A DNA stretch of 13,488 nt from an uncultured Planctomycetota bacterium (GTDB lineage Bacteria > Planctomycetota > UBA1135 > GCA-002686595): NCBI GenBank assembly GCA_903829565.1, contig CAIKQM010000626.1, positions 1-13,488 on the forward strand, given 5' to 3'. This document shows, in pieces, positions 1-7,255 of the stretch. The notes below the pieces were generated by a model. It did no database searches, was not told the DNA's origin, and saw only the letters and a list, made by a program, of their open reading frames with translations. Numbering within the stretch: position 1 is the first letter of the stretch; each line of letters begins with the position of its first letter. The translations under genes and the position numbers were made by a program.

Positions 1-912
1 AGCAGCCAACGCTTCGCGGAAGAGCATTTGCTCGACGCATCGGTGTTTCGCCAATACGCACATGCGTTAGGTCCTTTTGACCTGTCTCCGCGCGGGCATC
101 GTTGGTTCGGAGGAGATGGCACTCGTCCGTGGCACGGTCTGTTGGCTCTGGAGTTCGGCACGGAGTGGAGTCGTCCACAGGTGCGCATCCGCGATGAGTT
201 GGCACGGCGCGCCCTGACTACAGTGCCTCTGGCACTGGGTGCTTTTGTCGTCGCGTTGCTTTTGGCGTTGCCCGTAAGCGTGTGGTTGGCGCTCCTGCGT
301 ACTGCACCGCGCGGACGCATTGTTGCGCGTCTCGTCTCCACCTTCTTGCTGCTGTTGGATGCGCTGCCCGGCTTCGCGCTGGCCTTGCTTCTGGTGGCAC
401 TCCTCGGGCCTCAGGGCACCAACTGGTTCCCCGCCACCGGTTTGGACAGTCGTGAACCGCAGCTGCCGTTCCTGTTGGATCGCGCTTGGCACTTGGTGTT
501 GCCGGTACTGGCCTTGTCCCTGGGGGGCATCGCCCACTTGGCGCGGCAGTTGTCGACGAACCTGCTGCAACTCGAGCGCGAGGAGTGGATGCGTGCGGCT
601 CGCGCCAACGGCTTGACGCGCGCTCAAGCCCTGCGCCGTCATGCGCTTCCGCATGCATTGCCACCGTTGATCGGCTTGTTCGGTGGCGCGCTGCCGGCGC
701 TGGTCTCAGGCGCCGTGGTGGTAGAGACCGTCTTTGCGCTCCAAGGTTTGGGTAGCTACGCCACGGAAGCCGTGCTCGCGCGCGACCTCTCGATTGTCTT
801 GGCGACCTGCACCCTTGCTGCCGTAGTAGCGGTCGTAGGTTCGGTCTTGGCCGACGAGTTGGTGCGCAGCCTCGACCCGCGTAGCCGTCAAGGAGACGTG
901 ACACATGGCTGA
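1..912 (+). CDS. ABC transporter permease, DppB/OppB class (5' end outside window)
   Basis: Inner-membrane permease of a peptide/nickel-type ABC importer; it would form half of the substrate channel. The reading frame is open from the first base, so the N terminus (first membrane helix) lies outside the window; 303 codons are visible. A hydrophilic stretch of roughly 75 residues, presumably extracytoplasmic, leads into the sequence RDELARRALTTVPLAL, the usual entry to the BPD_transp_1 core. Several hydrophobic helices follow. The cytoplasmic EAA-type coupling segment is clear (RAARANGLTRAQALRRHALP), followed by the family-typical VVVETVFALQGLGSY and a C-terminal SLDPRSR resembling the DppB ending LDPR. 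The stop overlaps the next permease gene by 8 bases, so the two are translated from one message. The leucine-starting open stretch at position 28 is only an internal TTG, not a supported start. Substrate cannot be read from the sequence. Confidence 0.9.
   Translation, partial: SSQRFAEEHLLDASVFRQYAHALGPFDLSPRGHRWFGGDGTRPWHGLLALEFGTEWSRPQVRIRDELARRALTTVPLALGAFVVALLLALPVSVWLALLRTAPRGRIVARLVSTFLLLLDALPGFALALLLVALLGPQGTNWFPATGLDSREPQLPFLLDRAWHLVLPVLALSLGGIAHLARQLSTNLLQLEREEWMRAARANGLTRAQALRRHALPHALPPLIGLFGGALPALVSGAVVVETVFALQGLGSYATEAVLARDLSIVLATCTLAAVVAVVGSVLADELVRSLDPRSRQGDVTHG
890..895 (+). promoter_or_regulatory. Shine-Dalgarno site for the second permease
   Basis: AAGGAG lies 9 bases before the ATG at 905, inside the end of the upstream permease gene. 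It fixes the start of the second permease and shows that this operon uses canonical anti-Shine-Dalgarno pairing, in contrast to several minus-strand genes in the window. Confidence 0.75.
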
Positions 913-2299
913 TCCGCTGCGGAGCCTGGCCGCTTGCGTCTTGGGCGCATTGCTTGCGTTGGCTTGGCTTGCGCCTCTGGTGGCCAATGACAAGCCGCTT
1001 TGGGCCGACGCTCGCGATGTGCAAGCGGCGCAACTTGCCCAAGAAGAACTGGGCGCGGCCTTGGACCAGTATCGGACGGTTCTGGCTGCCGATGCCACAG
1101 CCGCGCAGGCAAGCACGGCCTGGACGGAGCTCGAGCGTGCGTGGGAACAAGCCGCCGCCCGCAGTAGCGCTCCCGAGTCTGATGTGGCGCGCGTGCGCAG
1201 CACCATGACCGAATGCGCAGGGCGCCCCGAGCGCCTGGTCGATGTGCAACGCCTCCTAGCGCCATGGTTGGACAACGTGGAGCTGCCCCGTGTGCGTCGC
1301 ATGGTGGGCTCTCCGGTGTTGGCGAGTGTGGACTCGGGGGCGCTGCTACGGCTGGCGCTGCTGCCAGTCTTAGCCTGTCTAGTCTTTTGGACAGCGCGTG
1401 GCCGCCTGCCGGGCGGGCATAGGCTGTGGTGGGCGCTCGGTCTGGCAGCTTCCACCGTGCTGGTGTGGTTTGGATTGCAAGCCGTCCAACAACCTGAGCT
1501 CGCCCGCGTGGACACGTACCGTGTCGAACGCGCTCAGGTGCACGTCGACAAGGTCTTGTGGCCCATGGTGCAGCACGGGCCCGCACAGACCCAACTGAGC
1601 GAGGCGTGGAGTGCGCCCGGCGGCTACACAAGGCCCAATCCGCACTGGTTGGGCACAGATGGTCTAGGCCGTGATGCGTTGTCACGTTTGCTTCACGGCT
1701 CGGCCATCTCGCTCGAGATCGCACTGCTGGCAGGGGCAGTAGCCTTGGCCTTGGGGTGGTTGATCGGCACGACCTGCGGTCTGCTTGGCGGTTGGTTCGA
1801 CACGCTGTGCGTGCGCCTGATGGAGACCTTGGCCAGCATTCCCTTCCTCTTCCTGGCGATTGTGGTGCTCGCGCTTGTGCGCGGTCGTGTCGTGCCGTCG
1901 GTGACCGTGGCGCTGTTGGTTGCGGCCGTTGCGTGGGTTCCCGTCGCTCGCTTGGTACGCGCGCAGACGCTGGTCGAACGCGCGCGGGAACATGTGTTGG
2001 CCTTGCGCGTGGTCGGCATCCCCGAAGGCTGGATTCTGGTGCGCCACATCCTGCCTGCAACGCTGCCGGCTGCTGCCACAGCGGCCGCCTTCCTGGCGGG
2101 ATCTGCGGTAGGCGTAGAGGCCGCGCTTTCCTGGCTCGGGTTGGCGACCACCATCCCGCAACCCACATGGGGCGCGCTCGCTGGCGAAGCCGGCGGGCTG
2201 GAGCGTTGGTGGTTGTGGCTGCCACCTAGCCTGTTGGTCGCACTCACCTGCGCTTGTCTGCTGGTGCTAGGGGAGCGTCGTGAGGAGCCTCGCTCATGA
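905..2299 (+). CDS. ABC transporter permease, DppC/OppC class, with extended N terminus
   Basis: Second inner-membrane permease of the importer, 464 aa, against about 280-340 aa usual for DppC/OppC/YejE. Residues 7-27 form a first membrane helix. About 115 polar, helix-prone residues follow (roughly 30-145), then two further hydrophobic segments (147-163 and 174-193). After that comes the standard DppC core: HWLGTDGLGRDALSRLLHG (247-265), several membrane helices, and the EAA-type loop ALRVVGIPEGWILVRHILPATLP (366-388). The helix at 174-193 probably corresponds to the normal first DppC helix, so the first ~165 residues are extra (inference). Start chosen at the ATG with AAGGAG 9 bases upstream. 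It overlaps the previous gene by 8 bases and the ATPase gene by ATGA. The role of the extra domain is unknown; placement outside the cytoplasm is inferred from topology only. Confidence 0.88.
   Translation: MADPLRSLAACVLGALLALAWLAPLVANDKPLWADARDVQAAQLAQEELGAALDQYRTVLAADATAAQASTAWTELERAWEQAAARSSAPESDVARVRSTMTECAGRPERLVDVQRLLAPWLDNVELPRVRRMVGSPVLASVDSGALLRLALLPVLACLVFWTARGRLPGGHRLWWALGLAASTVLVWFGLQAVQQPELARVDTYRVERAQVHVDKVLWPMVQHGPAQTQLSEAWSAPGGYTRPNPHWLGTDGLGRDALSRLLHGSAISLEIALLAGAVALALGWLIGTTCGLLGGWFDTLCVRLMETLASIPFLFLAIVVLALVRGRVVPSVTVALLVAAVAWVPVARLVRAQTLVERAREHVLALRVVGIPEGWILVRHILPATLPAAATAAAFLAGSAVGVEAALSWLGLATTIPQPTWGALAGEAGGLERWWLWLPPSLLVALTCACLLVLGERREEPRS
2282..2287 (+). promoter_or_regulatory. 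Shine-Dalgarno site for the fused ATPase
   Basis: GAGGAG sits 8 bases before the ATG at 2296, inside the end of the DppC-type gene. It supports this start and translational coupling through the ATGA overlap. Confidence 0.65.
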
Positions 2300-3759
2300 C
2301 GCCGGTCTTGCAGCTCAACGATGTCGGTGTCGCACGCGCAGACGCGACTGTCCTGCGCGGAGTGTCGTTGCAGCTCGACCAAGGTCAGTCCTTGGCCATC
2401 GTCGGCTGCTCGGGTGCAGGCAAGTCGACACTGTTGCGTGCCATCGCGGACCTGCTGGATCCCGCAGAAACCCTGATGGGGAGCGTGATCCGGGCCGATA
2501 CGCGTCCGTCCTGGCAAGTCATCGGTGTCGTGTTCCAAGAGCCGCTCGCCAGCTTGGATCCCTTGTGGACGATTGGGCGCTTGGTAGCCGAGCCTTTGCG
2601 CTCCTTGGGCGTGCCGCGTGCGCAGTGGCACGCGCGCAGCGTGCGCGCGCTCGAGGCCTCAGGTTTTGCCAATGCCGAGCACATCGCCCATCTGCACCCG
2701 CATGAGTTGTCGGGTGGCATGCGCCAGCGTGTGTTGCTGGCGGTGGCCTTGGTGCGCGAGCCCAAGATCTTGGTCTTGGATGAGCCGACAAGTGCGCTTG
2801 ACGCTCAAGCTGCGTCCGGTTTGCTTGACGACCTGGAACGCCTGCGGCGCGATCAAGGCCTGACCTGGATTGCGGCCACACACGCCTTTGCCGTCGCGCA
2901 GGCGGCGCAGCGTGTGTTGGTGCTGGAGGACGGCCGGCCCGTGAGCGTGGGTGCCTCGGTAGACGTCCTGGCGGATCGTTCCTTGCCGTTGGTGGAGGCT
3001 TGGCACGCACGCACGCTCCCGCGCACTCCGCCGGAGACCAGCACTCTCGTGCTAGAGGCACTCGATGTGCACTTGCAGCACGAGTCCCACGGGCGTCGCT
3101 TGCAAGTCTTGCGCGGTGCCAGTTTGCAGTTGTACGCAGGCCGCATCACGGCCTTGGTAGGGGCCTCGGGCTGCGGGAAAACCAGCTTGGTGCGTGTGCT
3201 GCTAGGACTTCAGTCGCCTTCCTCGGGGGCGGTGCTGTACCGCGACGAGCACGGTGTGCGCCACGAGTGGTCCCGCATGCGCGAAGCGGACCGGCGGCCT
3301 CTGCGGCGTGCCTTTGGCGCTGTGTTCCAAGATCCGCGTGGTTCGCTGGATCCGCGCCAATACGTGCTCGAGTCGATCTGCGAGCCGATGATCGTGCTCG
3401 ACAACCTCTCTGTGCAAGCGGCGCTCACTCGGGCTCTGGATCTGCTACGGGCTGTGGGCTTGAAGCCCGTCCTGCAAAGCCATCTGCCGCATGAGATGTC
3501 GGGTGGAGAACGCGCGCGCATTGCTTTGTGCCGCGCCGTGGCCATCCAGCCGCGCGTGCTGGTGCTCGATGAACCCACCGCTGCATTGGATCCGCTGGCG
3601 CGCTATGAGTTCGCGCGCTTGGTCCGGCGCTTGGTCGACGAGCGCGGTATGGCGCTGCTACTTGTGGCGCATGATCCAGCACTCGTCGAGTTGCTGGCGG
3701 ATGAGATCCTTGAGCTCAAAGATGGCCGTTGCCGGCCTCTACCGCTCAGCCTCAGCTAG
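2296..3759 (+). CDS. Fused double ATPase of a peptide/nickel-type ABC importer
   Basis: Cytoplasmic energy-coupling protein, 487 aa, with two complete nucleotide-binding domains in one chain, equivalent to DppD plus DppF. Domain 1: Walker A GCSGAGKST (37-45), Q-loop Q81, signature LSGGMRQ (138-144), Walker B ILVLDEPTSALD (158-169), H-loop H196. Domain 2: Walker A GASGCGKTS (289-297), Q-loop Q345, signature MSGGERA (401-407), Walker B VLVLDEPTAALD (421-432), H-loop H459. All catalytic residues appear intact in both halves. I do not see the cysteine-rich C-terminal extension found on many DppD/OppD proteins. The order permease-permease-double ATPase resembles yejB-yejE-yejF, and fused ATPases also occur in GsiA, so a peptide or small oligopeptide importer is likely, but the substrate is not determinable. 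The stop codon overlaps the stop of the convergent HAD gene. Confidence 0.93.
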   Translation: MTPVLQLNDVGVARADATVLRGVSLQLDQGQSLAIVGCSGAGKSTLLRAIADLLDPAETLMGSVIRADTRPSWQVIGVVFQEPLASLDPLWTIGRLVAEPLRSLGVPRAQWHARSVRALEASGFANAEHIAHLHPHELSGGMRQRVLLAVALVREPKILVLDEPTSALDAQAASGLLDDLERLRRDQGLTWIAATHAFAVAQAAQRVLVLEDGRPVSVGASVDVLADRSLPLVEAWHARTLPRTPPETSTLVLEALDVHLQHESHGRRLQVLRGASLQLYAGRITALVGASGCGKTSLVRVLLGLQSPSSGAVLYRDEHGVRHEWSRMREADRRPLRRAFGAVFQDPRGSLDPRQYVLESICEPMIVLDNLSVQAALTRALDLLRAVGLKPVLQSHLPHEMSGGERARIALCRAVAIQPRVLVLDEPTAALDPLARYEFARLVRRLVDERGMALLLVAHDPALVELLADEILELKDGRCRPLPLSLS

Positions 3760-4481
3760 TTCAGCGGCACGCCGTAGACGCGCTTCAGGATCGGCCGCAA
3801 CTCATCGAACGAATCGATGACATGATCCGCCGCGGGATTGGGCGCTTCATGCCGGTGACGACTCGCGCGCCGTGCCCACACGGTGCGCATCCCAATCGCA
3901 TGCGGTGGCACCAAGTCATGTTCGGGGTTGTCGCCGATGTACATGACTTGCTCGGCCGGCAAGCCCATGTCCGTCAGAGCGAGTTGGTACAGCTTGGGGT
4001 TCGGCTTGCTGATGCCGATTTGATCGCTGATGAACACAGCTTTCGCATCCAAGTAGGGGACCAACCCCAAGCGCACCAACTTCTCGGCCTGCTTGACCGT
4101 CCAGCCGTGCGTCACGATCCCCAAGCGCACACCCGCGCGCTTCAAATCGCGGAACAGCGGGTACACATCGTCGAACGGCGCCAGCTCCAAGAACTTGGTG
4201 TCGTGGTAGGCCGCCACGCCCGCGGCGACCACCAAGGCCGGGTTCACGCGCTCCAGACTCTTGGGCCGCAAGCGCATCAGCAACTTGTCAAAGTGATGCT
4301 CGTAGTTGCTGCTGAACTCGTGCAACACCTCGTCCAGTTCGCGCAACACCAGCTCTTCGGGCAACTCCAAGCCTGCGGAGATCATGGCCCGCACCGCATT
4401 GGTGCGCGCGCGTCGCGCAAACTCGGTCGTCGGGACGAGCGTGTCGTCGATGTCGAACAGCAGGGCAGCGAGTTGCGTCAC
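3756..4481 (-). CDS. HAD-family hydrolase (phosphatase-like)
   Basis: Cytoplasmic haloacid-dehalogenase-superfamily enzyme, 241 aa, probably hydrolysing a small phosphorylated metabolite; the substrate is unknown. All four HAD motifs are present: motif I DIDDT (nucleophile D10, general acid D12), motif II T124 in GIVTHGW, motif III K159 in ISKPNP, motif IV GDNPEHD (D184, D189). A helical cap of about 80 residues lies between motifs I and II, the C1-cap layout of phosphoglycolate-phosphatase and pyrimidine-nucleotidase relatives. The start is GTG at 4481; an in-frame TAG lies 4 codons upstream (4491-4493), so no longer N terminus is possible, and motif I begins only 9 residues in. No Shine-Dalgarno is visible. 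It is convergent with the ABC operon, the two stops sharing CTAG at 3756-3759. Confidence 0.9.
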   Translation of the reverse strand: MTQLAALLFDIDDTLVPTTEFARRARTNAVRAMISAGLELPEELVLRELDEVLHEFSSNYEHHFDKLLMRLRPKSLERVNPALVVAAGVAAYHDTKFLELAPFDDVYPLFRDLKRAGVRLGIVTHGWTVKQAEKLVRLGLVPYLDAKAVFISDQIGISKPNPKLYQLALTDMGLPAEQVMYIGDNPEHDLVPPHAIGMRTVWARRASRHRHEAPNPAADHVIDSFDELRPILKRVYGVPLN

Positions 4482-4487
4482 GCGCGC

Positions 4488-4516
4488 ATTCTAGGCACAC
4501 GCCGCCTGTGAACCAA
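4488..4516 (-). promoter_or_regulatory. Candidate promoter of the HAD gene, predicted leaderless
   Basis: Reading the minus strand, TTGGTT (4511-4516) is followed after exactly 17 bases by TAGAAT (4488-4493), a 5-of-6 match to TATAAT. The -35 match is weak (3 of 6). Six bases separate TAGAAT from the GTG start, so transcription would begin at or next to the start codon, which fits the lack of a Shine-Dalgarno site. Seen directly: the hexamers and spacings. Inferred: promoter activity and leaderless start. Confidence 0.45.
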
Positions 4517-4525
4517 ACCCAACAC

Positions 4526-4558
4526 CTCAGGGTGCATCAAACTCAGGGCGCCATCAAA
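4526..4558. repeat. Tandem direct repeat, two 16-17 bp units
   Basis: CTCAGGGTGCATCAAA (4526-4541) is followed immediately by CTCAGGGCGCCATCAAA (4542-4558). The two units differ by one substitution and one inserted base. They sit between the terminator-like hairpin of the secretin operon and the candidate -35 of the HAD gene. They could be a local duplication or a paired protein-binding site; nothing in the sequence decides between these. Confidence 0.6.
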
Positions 4559-4592
4559 CACCGCGGGGCGCCCGTTTCCGGACGCCCCGCGG
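4553..4592 (-). terminator. Candidate intrinsic terminator of the secretin operon
   Basis: A perfect 10-bp inverted repeat, CCGCGGGGCG (4561-4570) with CGCCCCGCGG (4583-4592), continues after one mismatch as CCG/CGG (4572-4574 with 4579-4581) closing a TTTC loop. It begins 25 bases after the stop of the 861-aa secretin gene. On the minus strand the stem is followed by TGTTTGATG, only modestly T-rich, so termination may be imperfect or assisted. Confidence 0.6.
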
Positions 4593-4617
4593 CACAGACG
4601 CTAGACAGGTCGCGCGC

Positions 4618-7203
4618 TCAGCGCGAGGTCTCCAACTTCTTCATTTCGTCGCGCACATCGGTGATGCGAGCGCGGATGAGGATCATGAGCGACTTGTTCT
4701 CGTCGCTGTAGCCCTCATTCTTGAAGAAGAAGCCGACCAACGGAATCTTGGCGACCCAGGGGACTTCCGCGCGGCGCTCGATGTTGCGCACGCTCGAGAG
4801 ACCACCCAGCATCAGCGAACCACCGTCCGGCAGCACGGCCGAGGTGAAGACCGATTCGACCTTCAACTCGGGCAGCTGGAACTGGATGGGGGAGGTGTTG
4901 CCGCCGAGCGTCGAGCTGAACTCGCGCAGGGCCACAACCTTCGCCACCGTCGGCTGGATCTCGAGCGTCAGGTACTTGCGGTTCTGGTGGATCGTCGGAC
5001 GCACGTCGAGGACGACGCCTTCGTTCAGGACGTTGATCACCGGGTCGGCGACCGCCTGGAACTGGGCGACTTCCACGTCGAAGTCTTGGATGTAGGCGCG
5101 CTGGTTGATCGCGGTGACGTAGGCGCGCTGCGTGTTGTGCACGCTCACCACCTGGTCGTTGACCAACTGCACTTCGCTGCTCTTCTCAACCGCGCGCAGG
5201 ATGGCGCTCAGGTTGACGTCGTTGAGGTACGACCATTGGAAGCTCATGCCGCCAACCGTCGACAGGGCGCTGCCCAGCGAGGACTCGAAGAAGTTCTGCG
5301 TGGTCGCGCGGTAGTCGCCACGAGCGCCGTCGTCATAGAACACGCCGGCCGAGGGGTGACCAGCGGCGTTCTGACCCGCCGTGCCCGAACCACCGTTGTC
5401 CAGACCACGCGACGCTTGGTCTTCCAAACCGTTCGTCACATCCGACACTTCGACGTTGTCGAGGCCGCGGAAGTCGACGCCCAGCTCTTGGATCCAGTTG
5501 TTGCTGACGGTCAGGAACTTCGACTCGATCGTGACGAGCGAAGTCGAGAAGCGGCGCAGGTCATTCAAGAAGTTGATGACTTGCTGCTGCACCTCGGTCG
5601 TGTGGTTGACGAGGATGTAGCCGTCCGAGGCCTCGATGGAGATGCCTTCGTCGCTCCAGCTCCCCTTCGCGATGTTCTCCTGAATCAGGGTCGCGAGGTC
5701 AGCCGGCTCGATGATCTTGGGCTTCTCGCCCACGGCACCGAAGGGGCCGCCGCCATCATCGTCGCTCATGTTCTCGATCAAACGCAGTTGATCGATACGA
5801 GGGCCGAGGAAGTCGGTCAGGCCGAACACGAGGTCCTGCACGTCGTGGTTGTACAGGAAGGGCTTCGTGCGCGCCTTCTCCTTGGTCGTCACGAGCACGG
5901 CCTCGTGGCGCGTGGTCCACGTGACGTTCTCGCCCGCCATCTGCGAGATCAGGTTGAGGGCCTGATGGGCCGTCAGCTTGTTCTCGAGCTTGAGGTTGAA
6001 GACCGTGCCGGCTTCGCTGGCAGCAGCTTCGGCGGCCGGGTCCACGACCAGCGGCAAGCCGCTGACGAGGCGCAGGGTGTCAATTACTTTTGTCAGGCTC
6101 TCCTCGTCGGCGATCGGCGGGATTTGAACCGTCGTCTCCTTGAGTTGCTCGCGCAGCGCGAGATCGCCTTCTTCCACCTTGCTCGACAGATCGAGACCCT
6201 GGCGCTTGGAGCGACGCTCGGTCATCTCATTCCAAGCCTTGGCGGCCGGCTGGGTGATGACGTCGACGTAGGGGATCTGGATCTCCTTCATCTGCTCGCG
6301 CCAGCGGCGGAACTGCTCGCGCTTGGCTTCCACGTACTCAGCGCGCACCTTGGTGCGGCCGGCACGGAAGGCCGAGTCACGGATTTCCTTGGCTTGTTCG
6401 TTGCGCGGATCTTCGAGCAACGCTTGGTCGGCCAAGTCTTCCGCTTCTTCGTAATCACCGGCGTCAAACGCGGCGATGGCGGAGTCGAGGATGTTGGCCA
6501 TCACGGCCATCTTGCGCTCGCGTGCAGCGGCTTCTTCCGCACGCAACGCCTCGGTGGCCTTGCGCTGTGCGGCTTCTTCCGCGGCCTTCTCGGCCTGCGT
6601 GCGCTGCTCCTTCACCTTGGCCAGCATGTCGGCGGCCTGCTTGTCGAGGCCGTTCCACTGGACCGAGTAGGGGGCATAGCGCACGGCGTTGTTGGCGATT
6701 TCCAGCTCGGCGATGGCCGCTTGGTAGTCGCTGCGCGCGACCAGCAAGTTGGCCTTCGACAGGCTGTCTTCGACTTCGGTCTTGATCTGCTGGAGACGCA
6801 GCGCGTACGCGGCCTCCATGTCTTGCGCGACCGTCTGGTTGACGGCGGTCTTCTCGCCCTTGAGGGCCAGAACTTGCGCACGCAGATCACGACCCGTGGC
6901 GCTGTCGGGCTCAAGCGCCAACGCGGCTTCGGCTTCCGAGAGCGCGCCATCGAGTTCGAGGCGGCCCATCATGGCCTTGGCGTTGTCGAGGTGCTGAGCG
7001 ACGAGGTAAGCCTTGCGCTGTTGCGCGAGGTCCAGCGTCTTGGCGTCTTGGGCCAGTTGGCCGCTGCCGTCGGCGACCTGTCCGTCCTGGGCTTCCGGGT
7101 TCGGCGCATTGTTAGCGCCGAGCTCGAGAGCTTCGGGTGCGGTGGACTGGCACGCGGCGACGGCCAGAGCCAGCAGCAGGGCGTTGGAGTGTTGGCGGAT
7201 CAT
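4618..7203 (-). CDS. Secretin-domain lipoprotein B, with TPR-like N-terminal region
   Basis: Predicted outer-membrane channel protein of the type II/III secretion and type IV pilus secretin family, 861 aa. The N terminus has a short basic segment, a hydrophobic stretch and a lipobox VAAC with C18. Gln at +2 does not resemble the inner-membrane retention signal of enterobacteria. Residues ~60-290 are helical with TPR-like elements (LDGALSEAEAALALEPDS; SDYQAAIAELEIANNAV; GDYEEAEDLADQALLEDP) and a charged coiled-coil-like Ala/Glu stretch (195-235). A secretin N-domain-like unit follows (~365-445), then a second at ~500-550 (LATLIQENI, IEASDGYILVNHT, INFLNDLR). The C-terminal secretin domain is ~555-850, with LGVDFRGL (574-581), VVLDVRPT, LPDGGSLMLGGL and the ending VPWVAKIPLVGFFF (814-827). 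The ATG has AGGAA 10 bases upstream. It lies 52 bases after its paralogue on the same strand. No classical partners are visible. Confidence 0.85.
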   Translation of the reverse strand: MIRQHSNALLLALAVAACQSTAPEALELGANNAPNPEAQDGQVADGSGQLAQDAKTLDLAQQRKAYLVAQHLDNAKAMMGRLELDGALSEAEAALALEPDSATGRDLRAQVLALKGEKTAVNQTVAQDMEAAYALRLQQIKTEVEDSLSKANLLVARSDYQAAIAELEIANNAVRYAPYSVQWNGLDKQAADMLAKVKEQRTQAEKAAEEAAQRKATEALRAEEAAARERKMAVMANILDSAIAAFDAGDYEEAEDLADQALLEDPRNEQAKEIRDSAFRAGRTKVRAEYVEAKREQFRRWREQMKEIQIPYVDVITQPAAKAWNEMTERRSKRQGLDLSSKVEEGDLALREQLKETTVQIPPIADEESLTKVIDTLRLVSGLPLVVDPAAEAAASEAGTVFNLKLENKLTAHQALNLISQMAGENVTWTTRHEAVLVTTKEKARTKPFLYNHDVQDLVFGLTDFLGPRIDQLRLIENMSDDDGGGPFGAVGEKPKIIEPADLATLIQENIAKGSWSDEGISIEASDGYILVNHTTEVQQQVINFLNDLRRFSTSLVTIESKFLTVSNNWIQELGVDFRGLDNVEVSDVTNGLEDQASRGLDNGGSGTAGQNAAGHPSAGVFYDDGARGDYRATTQNFFESSLGSALSTVGGMSFQWSYLNDVNLSAILRAVEKSSEVQLVNDQVVSVHNTQRAYVTAINQRAYIQDFDVEVAQFQAVADPVINVLNEGVVLDVRPTIHQNRKYLTLEIQPTVAKVVALREFSSTLGGNTSPIQFQLPELKVESVFTSAVLPDGGSLMLGGLSSVRNIERRAEVPWVAKIPLVGFFFKNEGYSDENKSLMILIRARITDVRDEMKKLETSR

Positions 7204-7213
7204 GTCTTCTGGA

Positions 7214-7218
7214 TTCCT
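7214..7218 (-). promoter_or_regulatory. Ribosome-binding site of secretin B
   Basis: AGGAA on the minus strand ends 10 bases before the ATG at 7203. It lies in the 52-base gap after the first secretin gene, which otherwise shows no obvious terminator or promoter, supporting co-transcription of the two genes. Confidence 0.5.
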
Positions 7219-7255
7219 ACGCTTCGGTGTGACGTTTGATCGTTATGAGGTTCGA

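Noticed and set aside
3802..3820. Perfect 7-bp inverted repeat TCATCGA/TCGATGA just after the ABC operon stop, as a terminator.
   Set aside because: It lies inside the HAD coding region, is not GC-rich, and no T-run follows on the plus strand.
4526..4558. The tandem repeat as the start of a CRISPR array.
   Set aside because: Only two abutting units without spacers, and no cas-like genes nearby.
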